Made by a program: the position numbers and the translations under genes. A model generated the notes under the pieces. It had not been told where the DNA came from, searched no databases, and worked only from the letters and a program-made list of their open reading frames with translations. DNA of 64,000 nt from the NCBI GenBank assembly GCA_036346405.1, contig CM070554.1:41096204-41160203 (forward strand). The letters run 5' to 3'. This stretch comes from Phyllostachys edulis (taxonomy: Eukaryota > Streptophyta > Magnoliopsida > Poales > Poaceae). The first letter of the stretch is position 1. Every line of letters starts with the position of its first letter. Positions 41,690-53,348 of this stretch are shown one piece after another.

Positions 41690-42390
41690 TCGCCATGTTT
41701 CAATGCGCTTCTTCTTCGCCGCCATCCGCCGGCCTCGATGCGCTCTTTCATCGTGATCGATCCGCTCGCGCCTCGATGCGCTCTTCGCCTCACGCCGAAT
41801 TTATACCTTGTTTTATAAAAGGATCATTTACCATCAAGATGATGATCCCCACATACTTATAAAAAATGTAAATGGTCGCCTCTTCCTTGTCGCCGCATTG
41901 ATGGCCTACCGCCACATCAGATGAGCACCTCTTGCTATACATTGAACCGCGGCGCGAAGAACACTGCCTCAATAGTGTCTTCACTCCACGCCGATCGAGA
42001 ATTTGCCGAGCAACCGACGCCACCTTCCGCCATCTTGACATCCTCCTCCGCCGTGTCTTCCGGTGATCTCCCACTTTCGACGAAGTTTATCGCACATCGA
42101 CGTGGTCCTCCAAAACGACGCTGCACGCCTCTGTGAGGCTTGCCATCACTTGATCACAGAATCGAGGCGGCAGTGACCGAGTCGACAAAGCCGAGACCCT
42201 CAAGCAGGAAAGAGAGCCTATCGGCTCAATTCTTCTTCGCTCAACACCGAGGGTCTTCGAGACACTCGAACGAGCTGCCACAATGGGTGGACGATTTCGA
42301 CTTTGTTCGCCGATGATCGTGAACCGTCCGGCTGCCGACGCGCCGCCTATGAAGTATTGAAGACGGAGATAGCACCTACCTCCACCACTA
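41690..42390. other. CACTA-3 GC-rich interior, no gene
   Basis: Mixed-composition sequence with short open frames on both strands (for example 41935-42126 and 42087-42281, minus). None has a recognised domain; possibly a remnant of CACTA leader or captured sequence. Confidence 0.35.
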
Positions 42391-42672
42391 GAAAAACTTT
42401 GTTTAATTATAGGTTTCTACTTTTTAAAAAAATATTTTTAGAAGTTTATCGCCACGCTGCTTGGCCATATGAAAATTCCAAAATGAAAAAAATGTTTGGA
42501 GGTGAAGTTAATTACTATATTAATTATATGTTGAATTATTACTATATATATATATATATAGTTAAAGCAAATTTTCAAGAAGATTTAAATGACAAAATTG
42601 ACATATAAACATGTAATTTCTTCATGTCATGTAAGTGTATATACAAGATAAATATACTTGAACAAAAACTAT

Positions 42673-42750
42673 TTCACAGACGGTTCCATTATGGAACCGT
42701 CTGTGATAATTATCACCGACGGTTCCATAATAGAACCGCTTATGATAAGT
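42673..42750. repeat. Internal palindrome cluster in CACTA-3
   Basis: ACAGACGGTTCC and GGAACCGTCTGTGATAA in inverted pairs, of the CGTCTGTG type, unlike this element's own ends. About 25-30 bases later comes GACCGCTAGGGTTTGG, the same motif that follows the internal cluster of CACTA-1. Confidence 0.75.
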
Positions 42751-42767
42751 CTTTATTAGTAGGAGCT

Positions 42768-43260
42768 CGACCGCTAGGGTTTGGCTCGCCTAAGTCATCA
42801 CTCCCAGCCAAGTAGGGTTTGCGCCGCCCTAACTCGCACTTCCCAGCATTTACTCGTCTGCTCTCCCCACCTCGACGCCGCCGCCCGACCCCGCCGCCGC
42901 CGCCGCAGACAGACACCATTTTGCACCGCACAAGATCGCACGATAGTCGAGTGTCTTGTGCAAAGGTCGTGGTCGTGCCATAACTATGGTGACGCCGCCA
43001 CCCGCTGTCGCCCGCGCCACCATGGGTTGGTTCTCCCGCCGCCTCTTGCGCTTGGACTCAAGGGCTTTGCTTTCCCATCCTCCTCTATTCTCCTCTAGAT
43101 CTGTTAGCTTAATGTCTTTTGTTGAGTTTGATTTTTATGCTTGAGCCTTAAGTTGTGTCCTGATGTTTGTGTGATTTATGCAAGGTGAAGGAGATGGATG
43201 AGGGTTGTACTGGTGGTGGGGTCACCGCCGTGGTTGCGCTGGATTGAGGTATCACCCTAC
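42768..43260 (+). other. Leader-like segment of CACTA-3
   Basis: C-rich sequence with GCTAGGGTTT, GCCGCCGCC runs and then a plain transition to AT-rich DNA. It looks like a plant 5' leader plus first exon. Frames such as 42781-43098 (105 aa) have no domain I know, so no gene is called. Confidence 0.35.
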
Positions 43261-43396
43261 CTTACTCCCTCTCTGCTCTCTACCCCCTTGCTCGTGATTT
43301 AAAATGGCTAGTGCTCACGATGGATGCCGAGGGCAACCATCGTGTGGTGGGTTTGGACACCCTTGGTCTTGTTGTCTTGTCGATGAACCGCTTCAA

Positions 43397-43718
43397 TGAT
43401 GTTAATAGTCTTATGCTAAAATTGAATTGATAATTAGTTCATATTAATAGTCCCCTTGCTCTGTGATGTAATGATGTCAATAGTCTTATGTTGAAATTGA
43501 ATTGATAATTAGTTCATATTAATAGTCTCCTTGCTCTGTGATGTAATGATGTCAATAGTCTTATGCGGAAATTGAATTGATAATTAGTTCATATTAATAG
43601 TCCCCTTGCTCTATGATGTAATGATGTTAATAGTCTTATGCCGAAATTGAATTGATAATTAGTTCATATTAATAGTCCCCTTGATCTGTGATGTAATGAT
43701 GTTAATAGTCTTATGTCA
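43397..43718. repeat. 75-bp tandem repeat, about 4.3 copies
   Basis: Units start TGATGTTAATAGTCTTATG at 43397, 43472, 43547, 43622 and 43697 (partial). They differ by only a few substitutions. Confidence 0.9.
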
Positions 43719-43824
43719 GTTTCTCGCCATTCATTTCACCTTTGTCTATGTAATCGTGTTCATGCCGGCCAAATTCTCCTACCTCTTGCGCCCTGTGCAC
43801 GCCCTACCATTCCATTCATAATCT

Positions 43825-44538
43825 CTTCTCTATAAAGTTTCAAGCCATTAAAAGCATCATATATATATATATATATTGTTCAGTCCCGACCACAAATTAG
43901 TCACGCATGACATGAGAAGGATGAGACAGATCACAGCAACCTCATTGAGCCCTTACAAGTTTAAAAGTATGGATGCAAGGAGAGTGTCAGACATCCAATT
44001 ACCTGGATGTTGTCGATTGGTAATTGGACGTCGCTATGTTCAGAAAGTGACGTTGATGCACAGGTACTCCGACTAGGAAGTGGCATCATCGATCAGCAAC
44101 CAACAATTCTTGAGCATGTAATGGTCTTTAAACCCAACAAGAACACCAAGCAATAAGTTGAGAATTCTTTTGAAATATGAGAATGGTTGCTTGGTATTCT
44201 TGTTAGGTTTAAAGACGATTACATGCTTAAGAATGGTTAGTTGCTGATACATGATGCCACTTCCCAGTCGGAATACCTGTGCGTCCAGGTCACTTTTTGA
44301 ACCTAGGTCCAATTACCTATCGACAACATCCAGGTAATTGGATGTCCTGACGCTCTCCTTGCATCCATACTTTTTAAACTTGCAGGGGCTCAATGCGGTT
44401 GCCCGAGGCTACTGTCTCATCCTTCTCATGCTGCATGGACGATCCCTCCAAAGTGGCTAAGAGACTACGAACAATATATATATAATATATATATGATGCC
44501 GGATTTAATGGCACAAGAAGCCAATGCTTGGGGCTTTA
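43825..44538. repeat. Large inverted repeat (foldback), arms about 330-350 bp
   Basis: Left arm 43825-44153 pairs with right arm 44187-44538 around a ~33-base loop. Matching landmarks are TTCTCTATAAAG / CTTTATAGAG at the base, GCATCAT / ATGATGC, GGATGCAAGGAGAG / CTCTCCTTGCATCC, and ACCAAGCAA / TTGCTTGGT at the apex. Arms are roughly 85-90% alike by eye. If transcribed it would form a long double-stranded RNA stem. Confidence 0.85.
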
Positions 44539-44885
44539 TAGAGAAAAGTCATCAAAGACGGTTTCAACCTCAAACCGCTCGGTGATAGTACATATCACGA
44601 CGGTTTGTGGATAAACCGTATGTGATAGTACTTATCACAAACGGTTTCAGCCACCAACCGTCTCGTGATAGTACTTATCACGCATAGCCAACCACAAACC
44701 GCTCGTGATATATACTTATCATAGATTTCAGCTTAATAACCGCTCAGGAAATTATGCATCATAGATGGTTGAAACCGCCCGTGATGACCTCATGTCATCA
44801 TCGACTATAAACTCGCATTTACCACGTAAACCGCTCGTGATGATGTTTTTGAACCGCTTATGAATACCTTTTCGTAGTAGTGTGT

Positions 44886-45347
44886 TATTGTTGCGACGAG
44901 TAGCTTCGAATGCCACGAGGTGAGTGCTAAGTGTCTTTTGGGCATCGACACATAATGCCCCATATCCCCACAATTGAGGCATTGTATTCCTGCCGTTGAT
45001 ATTTTGTTCTACTGAGCTTCGCCAACATTGTTGTCATGGGATATCCACGTCGGTGGAAGTGGTGTTGATCCTGGAGACATGAGTGCAGTCATCGTTGGTG
45101 CTTGGTTGGGTTGAGATTGAATCACACGAGCCTTGAAGTTTCTTGTAACATTCTTCCCTTGGTATACCATCTTCCATTTGCGAAGATTGTCTGTCTTGTG
45201 TTTGACTTGGCTAGAATTCTATTTATCTAAATCTTGAGCTTCTTCTATACTAACTTGGCTTCTTATGACGAGGTGAGATATCCTTGCTGCTTGATGTGTT
45301 GTCCGAGATTCTTCTGTTCTGTCCTCCAGTGCTGAGGTTGCTTACGA
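44886..45347 (-). pseudogene. LARD2 Gag piece 2 (zinc knuckle)
   Basis: The minus strand encodes CLNCGDMGHYV (about 44950-44985), a CCHC knuckle whose last Cys is lost. The rest aligns with LARD1 560-920. It ends at TACGA (45343-45347), the left target copy of the solo Copia LTR. Confidence 0.65.
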
Positions 45348-46456
45348 TGTTGGAAATATGCCCTAGAGACAATCATAGAGATCATTATATTTCATTATGT
45401 TCATAATATTGGATAATATGTTATCTTGTTCCCAGAATAATATCGTTAATATTTATTATCAAGTATGTGACTTGATTGTGAAACTCTATATTTCTACGAT
45501 TATTATTCTTAAACGTTCCCTGGTCGGAAACATATGAGGACACATATGAATAGACTAGCATAGGTATTGGTTGATGACTATGTTTCACAGGTCATGGATA
45601 TGGAGATATCAAACCAATAATATGGACAAATGTTGGAGAACATGGTGTTGGATAAGACCCACCTTGAGACACTATTGAGATTGTTATGATTCTATGTGTC
45701 GTTAGATGGTCTCAAGCAATGATGATGTATAATCCTTAGACCTGAGATCAACATGGTTTCCTACATGTGTAATAGCACTCTTAGGGGTTGCCAAACGTCA
45801 GAATCGGGTGGTTATAAAGGTAGCTGGTATGCTATGAAACATGCAGAGGAATGTGACTGGTCGGATATGGGATTTGCCCCTCCTAACATAACAGGAGAGA
45901 TGTTTCTGGGCCCCTCGTTGTGGTCGGATAAAGTAAGTGCATGGCCATGCCACTAGTGGTCGAAGTGTTCGACCGCGTTATCCGGCACTCGATTGAGAAA
46001 TTATTGAATAGTCCATGGATGACACAACATCTCACCTAGAGTTCAACCAGATATCTTGAGGAAAAGGGAAAATACAGGAGTAGGTCGCTTAGTTCGATCA
46101 GTTACGGACTGGTCATAATGAGATACGAGATGGTCGTAGGCTGGTCGAACGTAATCATAGAGTGGTAGTAACCTGGTCATAAGGAGTTACTAACTGGTCG
46201 TGACTAAATACGAACTGGTCGTATAGAGATAGGACCTGGTCGTAAGTGATGAGGACCTGGTCGTAGATCATATTGCATTAAGATTCGTCCGATATAATTT
46301 GTATGTATTCGAGAATCGCTATGTTCTGCTAAGAACCGCTAATGACTCATGGTTGGATAGGGTTTCCGAGTCACAACCAAATATGCATAAACTTAATGGG
46401 TCACACACTTAACGGGTTGGAACAAAACGTGTTCGGATAGGATCCATCAAGGGCAC

Positions 46457-46464
46457 TATATAAA
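46457..46464 (+). promoter_or_regulatory. TATA box of the solo Copia LTR
   Basis: CACTATATAAAGAG matches the Copia-1 box with one change. It may still drive transcription into CACTA-4, which begins about 345 bases downstream. Confidence 0.5.
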
Positions 46465-47219
46465 GAGAAGCGTGCAGCTGTTGGGAGACATGGTTTTGAC
46501 GAGAGTTGATCCACCGAAACCCTAGCCGCCATCTTTCTGAGAGCTCTGTCGTGCGACTTGGTGCTAGCACACCGTCGTACGGTTGTTCCTTCCCTGGACG
46601 TGTGGATACCGTAGAGACACTACTGTGGTTGCTGTTGCGCTTAAGGACGATCCGCGATCTTCATAAGGAACTACAGAGATTGCTGGAGGAGATGATCGAC
46701 TCACAAGGATGCTGGCCGATCGACTACGACCATTGCATTGATGTGCTCGACGTAGGACGATCGACTACGACCACTACATTGACGCGCTCTACGTTGGACC
46801 AGCCTGCTCACTACAACACAATACCCATGTAGAGATGTCCAATCTATAGGCTAAAGACGTGTTATTTCATCTCTAGAGGATCATAGAGCTGTTTTTATAA
46901 AGCGTCCTTGGAGTGTCTCCCCAAGGACCTTGTTAAGAACCGTAGAGATGCTTGTAAAACATGTATACATGATATATGACGCTTTATAGAGACGTTAAAA
47001 TTCATGTCTATGTATGTAGAGATGTTTTAGTAGATGCACTTACATAACGTCTTTAGTTATATAGACACGTCCAATTTGCGTTCCAACAAACATAGAGACG
47101 CTTTTACAAATGTATTCAATTCATGTGTGCACAATTTATACACTCTATAAAGACGTTATATACATCTCTAGGTACACAAAAGTGTCTTTTTGGACATCTT
47201 ACTGTAAACTTTTTTTATT

Positions 47220-50200
47220 TCGAATTTAATTAAATTATTTCAAATTTGATTCGTGCATTTTGCTACAAACAGAAACATATATTGTCATATGAAGACATTA
47301 TTCCATCCCATCCAAAAAACACTAGAAAACAGTTGAGCACATGTCGTCACATGGAAGCTTCATATTCTCATAATCAGCAAACTAAGAAAATTGTAGAGCA
47401 TGCATGCACTTCATAGCAGCAACAAATATTTGAATTGACACAATTTTTTTCAACATTAGGAAAAGATCCTATGGATTGACACAATTTTTTTTCTAAATAG
47501 TTGGAATCTATCCATAAGCTTTGTCCAGGAAGAAACTAATACATTAGCTCCTCCATCTCCATTGCATTCTCTTTGTAGTCCTTAATTATCCCGCAAAGCC
47601 GGTTGAAAAAGAAATAAATATACTGGTTAGAAAAGTGTAAGATGATAAGTTTTTTTAATGAAATTAGAAGAATATAACATGCTAGGTTGTTTTGTGTCAG
47701 AAGAAGTTGGGACAGTGGAGGATGGAGCACGCGACATTTCCTTAGGATGCAGCTAAGCCCTAGGCAGCTGCACGCTGAAAGAGTGGCCCTCTTGCCCCGT
47801 AGTAATATGATAGCCAGCCAGATATGATCTTGAGTTCTGATTCTCTCGGGCGCACTAGCCAATCTGGGTCCTCTTTAGTCGCGGGACGCAGATCGATGTG
47901 GTGTGCTCCTGCAAACCAAACCACTAGTACATCAGTTATGAACTATGATATCGCAGTCTGAAACCCACAGCATCGGATGACCCAAGTGACCACTACCAAC
48001 GATATACTATTAACTAGCCAATGCAAAAATGTGACACCAGTATGTCATTTACTTGATCTAGTTTCATATCGAATCATAGTTATTCAATGAAGTTACATCA
48101 AACGCAATGCCACTATGCCAAAGATTAGAAATTCATGAATTGACTAATGCAATGTAATGTAGTTCACAAATTGCATTACATGATGCGATTACATTGAAGC
48201 AATCGGCCAAATTTATACTTATATTTAGTTCTCGAGTTCATTCCATGCCATTACTGCTCTAAGAAGCACTATAAGATTGCATCAAGAAGGACCAAAGGTA
48301 TAATGAGAAAAGCACAAGACCTAATGGAGCCACAACGCAATAACACTCCCGTAAATGTTCTTCAGACACCGCAACGCTTAGAGAATAGCAAAATTAAGAC
48401 AATAAAATGACTCAACTTGATGAGATTATTATCGAAAACAAATGAAGTTTCTTCACCCTCCACCACTCCAAGGATAGAGTAGACCAATGAAGAACACGAT
48501 ATTACTACCAAATTTCTCCAGAGCCTGCTAATATTCTCGAAAATAAAAATCTTCAATAAGTCAAAGTCACTTAACTCTCTCATCAGATATATTCTACCGT
48601 AATAACAAATCAATTGAACAATCATTTGATAGCGTAAAGAATCTTACTAAAATTTAGCACAATGCAACAACTATATCAGATTCTTCCATGTACTTCAGAT
48701 ATCATGCATGCTAGTACAGTTCAACTCCCAAAAATCCGCATGATAAGAATAAAATTTAGGCCAAAAGAAAGGGGGAAAAAGAATGTTCACCAAAGAAAAG
48801 TCCTAAACACTTATTCTAATGCTTTAAGGTACCACATGCATATATTGGCCAACAAAGATCCTACTCACGGTTTAAACTTGTTCTATCAATAGGCAAGACA
48901 TTATCGTAACCGGTTCGCTTGCTAATATTCGTTAAAAGTCCTGTGGTCAACCCAAAGGATGTGTCTTCCTCTAAACAAGATGATTGCTAGATTTTCTAGT
49001 CATTAGTTGAGAAAATCTGTTGTTGATAATAGATCATCTAGTTGACCAAATCATCAAAACGAACTTATTCACTTTATGGCAATCTTGAAATTTATGTACA
49101 CTTCAAAAAAAACTTACATGGCCACCAAACTCAGAGTAACCCATCGAGGCCTTGGTCTAACAATCAAGCTTTTGACACAACCTCAAAGATATGAAGCATA
49201 GTCAATTCATATGGTGGAAACATACTAATACCTTCATCAGAAGACATTGGCATTACCGCCTTAGCACAAGCCTGCTTTTAACCAAGAATGAAGAACATGG
49301 CATACACTATAATTTCAGACCTTAACATACATCGAGATATCCAATAGATAGAAACAGATTAAAATTTTGTAGTTGCAGGACCTCGCCAATCCCATCCACC
49401 CATCCCATGAGGATCATCATCTAGATCAAAGCAAACCAACAAGATCAAAGATAGTTGTAGTATATATTTACTCCTCACAGATATGTGTTCCAAAGGTACT
49501 AGTATTCTCAAAGTTGATTATCAATATTTCTACATACGAAAAAAGAAACAAGATAATCTATAGTAAATAGTTATGGATCCGTAAAATGCAACACGATCCA
49601 CTACATAATTTCCTTTGTTGTGCCTTTGGGATACAAAGCAAAGAATTTCCACCGAATTTTAGCATGTTCGAATTTTTAACAAAATATATGGTAATTGGTA
49701 AGCAAGGGTTTAAGAACTAACTTCTTTTTTGGGTTGGTAGGCAAAGGCATGAGAAAGTCCGACGGCATTGGGTAATCCACAATGGCCGATAACTCAGATG
49801 CCGAGCTCAACCAATCTAAAAGGTCCCCATTGTTTTCAAGGTTCGCCACCATTCATACTTCTATTATTACAAATGATCTCAATGTAAAAAATGGAGTGCA
49901 TAGAGAAATCACTCAACGACAAAGGTGGAAAGTTTTGCTTAGTTTCGTAAGACCAACTTGTCCATTTCCTTGCTCATCTAATGCTTTCCAAGAGTCCTTT
50001 ATTGTTTGAAAGCAGCTTACACTTTCCTCTAAACACAAAGAAAAACTGTGTCATGGTGTCCTTTATCTAGAAGACTAGAACAATAAAATGAAGCACAAGA
50101 TGATGCACACACGCACCTTAAAAATCATATGAAACAAGATCGAGAATATGGTGGAAGGGACAATGTCCTCAAATCAGAGGATCGAGCCGATGATGCGAGA

Positions 50201-50850
50201 GCTCGACAACGATATGCGGTATTTAAGCCTCATCCAAGCAACCAACACCGCCCCAATCAACAAAGATTAGTACGTAACTAATCAAATCATAGGGAAATTA
50301 AAGGAAACCGCAGAATCTTCACAAGACATAATCAAGATACTACTAGTACTAGCTCTACTTCCACCAGATGAGCCCCCAAAGAGCACCACGGGCTGCCTTA
50401 TGCGGATAGGTTCCTCTTTAGTTCAAGGAGTAGCACGGCATAGTCAAGAAGCACTTGTTCACTGTGAGATACGCCAAGGACTTCAATTGTTGTAAGCCTT
50501 ATCTTTGTCGCCGAACGGCAGGACTCCTCGTAGTAGTGATGATGCAAAGCAAGGTAATAAACAACGACGATATTGCATGATCAACACGTAACAAATGAAC
50601 AATTAGACACAACTAAAAGCAAGAATAAGATTACAAATTTCTGCGAAGACGACGAGGGCGGAGAAGCACGGGCAAGATCCTGCACGAGGCCGAGTTGGCG
50701 GTGAACTAGGCGATGTCACCTCGCTGTCGCAGAGAAGAAGATGGGCCCACTCACGGCTGGCCCACCCACCGCACGGCCCACTAGGTACCGCCGCCGAAGA
50801 ACGCCCACCTCCTCCTTCTCCAGAAGTCAAGTGGTCCAGACGCTACCGAA
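47220..50850. other. CACTA-4 interior, no recognised gene
   Basis: Mostly AT-rich. Short ORFs (for example 47536-47862 and 48362-48625, minus) have no known domain or conserved start context. It may hold captured host fragments; I see no proof from sequence alone. Confidence 0.4.
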
Positions 50851-51240
50851 GTACCACGCCTCTACTCAGAGCCCCTCAACTCCTGCTCCCACCCATGCCA
50901 CGACTGCATGAGGGCTCGAGAAGGTGGCGACCGCCAGCGTGGAGGTGAGGGCAAGGGCGGGCGTGGAGGAAGGACGCGGAGGGAGGGGGTGGCCACCGGG
51001 CATGTAGGTGAGGGCGCGAAGCCGGGCGTGGAGGAAGGGCGCAGAGGGAGGGGCGGGCGCCGGGTGTGGAGGCGAGGGTGCAGCGCCGGGCGTGGAGGAA
51101 GGACGTGGAGGGAGGGGGCGGGGGCCCAGGCATGGAGGCAAGGGCGCGGAGGGAAGGTGGTTGTCGGGCGTGGAGGGAGGGCACGGTTGGGAGGTCGAAG
51201 AAGTCGGGAGGTGGATTGACGGAGGCGTGGGGGAGGTGGA
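50850..51240 (-). repeat. GC-rich imperfect tandem repeat in CACTA-4
   Basis: Plus-strand GGCGTGGAGG-AAGG units recur about every 45-60 bp (for example near 50958, 51027, 51090 and 51165). The minus strand stays open as Pro/Ser/Arg-rich frames (50862-51338, 158 aa), which I attribute to composition and not to a gene. Confidence 0.6.
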
Positions 51241-51517
51241 GAGATACTACGTAAGAGATTTTGATTTTGTGGCGTGCTATAAAACGTCTTGAGAAACATC
51301 TTTACATACGGGATGTTTCTCGGCATAGAGACGGACATAAAAGCGTCAAAACAAAAACGTCTTTACATGATAGTTTTGTTGTACTAGCTCCAACTCTTCT
51401 TCTGATGCTCTGCGCGTCTAGCATTAACGATCTGTGATCTTCTATTTGCATGGCTTCCTGGTTTACATGGAAGAATTTTTAAATTGTTAGCTAGCATAGC
51501 CTACCCGTATCCCCACA

Positions 51518-51757
51518 TGTGGTGCCAAGAGTACTTGTAAGGGGCATTGTTTGACAAAGTGTCCTTCTTTGCCACAATAGTTACAGATTTTATACTGGAT
51601 TATCTTCCTCTTGGAACACTTGATGAAATAGTGTCCGGTGCTATTGCAGTTAAGACAATGGACATCTTGTTTTGGCTTTCCCTTTTGAGGGCATTTGTAG
51701 GTGAAGTGCCCTATTTCCCCACATCTATAACAGATAACATACTTCCATGGATGGTGA
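51518..51757 (-). pseudogene. LARD2 Gag piece 3 (three zinc knuckles)
   Basis: Minus-strand frame (within 51918-51487) with three consecutive CCHC knuckles: CYRCGEIGHFTYKC, CLNCNSTGHYFIKC and CNYCGKEGHFVKQC, separated by short basic linkers. All four ligands are present in each, so this is the best-preserved part of this Gag. Together with pieces 1 and 2 the protein had at least five knuckles. It is cut at 51758 by LTR3, and the N-terminal Gag is missing. Confidence 0.75.
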
Positions 51758-53286
51758 TGTAACACCCCAGTCCGACAGGGGCCTGGAATGCTGCTAAACT
51801 CACATGCTAACACAACTAAAACGGAAGATAAAATTCTAAATTTCAGTAACCTCCTCAGATAGTTAGCTATATCGAAGGTTCCAAATGCATATATATAACA
51901 AGTCGATAAAGGAGTCACTAAGTAACATGAACATCACAGAATATAATCAAGATTCAAGCATTTAAATCAAAAAGTTGATCAAGATCATCCGCAGATCCAA
52001 CAAATCATAATGGGGAAGAAGTTATCAACCACGTACCAAATTTATTTATTACAGCTCATTAATTATCGAATGAATGGTAGAATCAATCTCTATTATTGAA
52101 TTTGGAGTATGGTGAAGTTGACGAGTGTGAGTGTCTACTCCTCCCAAAAGGACCATCACAAGAATCACCTAAAATAAACAATCAATGCAAGGGTCAGTCC
52201 GAGACTCAGCAAGTACAGTAAATAAATGGAACATACCACAAACATTAACAAGTCAACATCATTGAACCATATGAAGAAATCACAGAACGAGTATTTGAAT
52301 GAATGAAATGAATGAAGTGAATGGAATGGAGGGACTACACACATGCATATACCGGTATTGCTAGTGACACACCCGTCGGTGTTCACTTAAGCCCGCATCT
52401 TAACAAAATGCGAGGATCCAAGTCCCGTATGAAGAACATTTCATACGGGTGTCCCAAAACGCCCACATTGGAATGGTGGGGCCAACATTGGAATGGTGGG
52501 TCTTACGTGCCCATTCTGGAATTGATGGGTCTTTTTAATCCACTCCCGTGGATGTAACATGATGTAATGGATGCATGGAATGTAATATGAATATTGAAAA
52601 GACGTGCTCTAATATCATGAAGGTAACACATATGGGGGGAACATGAACATTAAACCATAACATAGATCTTAGAAGCACAATACCAACATCGGGCATTCAA
52701 CAAATTTCTAATTATAAGAAGCAACCAAATACTTGTCCATGTTGAAATGGCGAGACTTCACTACCCATTTCAGTGGTGAACACGAAAAGAAGAACGAATG
52801 TATATGTTGAACGTAAACACATTATCGAAGAATCAGGGTATCACAACAATGAAGGGAAACATGGAGTACCGAAATTACCCATTTCATATTCATCAACCAA
52901 GTGAACAAACCACAAACAAGACAGATCAATTGTACTTGCCTCAACCGTGAGACGGAAGACAACGATGAAAAACTCTAGCCTTGGGGTTCGCCACCACCTC
53001 AGTGTTAGCCACAGCCGAATCACCACCATCACCCATGAGCATCAACCAAGCATTAATCAACACAAGTAAAAGGAATCAACCCAAATGATCAACTCACTAT
53101 TTTAACTCACCAAGTGTTCATTACTCTCTATTTCCACATAGCATTTACGTGCGGTAGGATATACTATATATTGCCCTCCACAAAGATCAACCAAGAGATT
53201 CACCAAGATCTAGCTTCATGCAAGCAAGTCTTTTCGTCACTAAAAAGGGTCCTATTGATCACAATCGCCTCGTAATCGATAGCAAA

Positions 53287-53348
<62 letters not shown>

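Larger units (their letters stand above)
41389..44882 (+). mobile_element. CACTA-3: non-autonomous CACTA element, 3.5 kb
   Basis: Starts CACTACTACAAAAAGG and ends, on the minus strand, CACTACTACGAAAAGG, with 3-bp duplications TGT at 41386-41388 and 44883-44885. Subterminal ACCGCTCGTGATA-type repeats occur at both ends (41400-41690 and 44545-44870). No transposase is present. The interior holds an internal palindrome cluster, a leader-like GC-rich segment, a 75-bp tandem repeat and a large inverted repeat. It inserted in the Gag region of LARD2 and would depend on a TNP2 such as that of CACTA-1, whose end motifs it shares. Confidence 0.92.
46809..51386. mobile_element. CACTA-4: non-autonomous CACTA element, 4.6 kb
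   Basis: Begins CACTACAACACAA and ends TTTGTTGTACTA. The reverse complement of the right end, TAGTACAACAAAAC, differs from the left at a few positions. The 3-bp duplication GCT flanks it (46806-46808 and 51387-51389), and the intact LTR at 12508-12510 is the empty site. Subterminal repeats of another type, TAGAGACG / CGTCTCTA and GACGTT (46830-47210 and 51285-51375), distinguish it from CACTA-1 and -3. No transposase was found. Confidence 0.85.
45348..51517 (+). mobile_element. Solo Copia (BARE-1/RIRE1-like) LTR, split by CACTA-4
   Basis: Starts TGTTGGAAATATGCCC, ends ATCCCCACA and has no internal retroelement sequence. Without CACTA-4 it is about 1.59 kb, in line with the other LTRs. The flanks TACGA (45343-45347) and TGTGG (51518-51522) both align to TGCGG at 922-926 in LARD1, the unoccupied site. 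So it arose by full-element insertion followed by LTR-LTR recombination. A TATA box (TATATAAAG) lies at 46457-46464. Confidence 0.88.
38456..51757 (-). mobile_element. LARD2: TR-GAG-type element, interrupted by nested insertions
   Basis: Minus-strand relative of LARD1. Its 3' LTR (38456-41049) is truncated on the left. The interior survives as three Gag pieces (41050-41388, 44886-45347, 51518-51757) separated by CACTA-3 and by a solo Copia LTR, and is cut on the right by LTR3. Matching order and sequence to LARD1 (300-1150) tie the pieces together. The 5' LTR is not in the window. Confidence 0.75.

Noticed and set aside
50862..51338. Pro/Arg-rich 158-residue protein gene
   Set aside because: The frame stays open because of GC-rich repeats; overlapping frames on both strands are also open, and there is no domain.
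51487..51918. Host CNBP-like zinc-knuckle gene
   Set aside because: The frame aligns with LARD1 Gag, which sits between an LTR, a primer site and a polypurine tract, so it is retroelement sequence.
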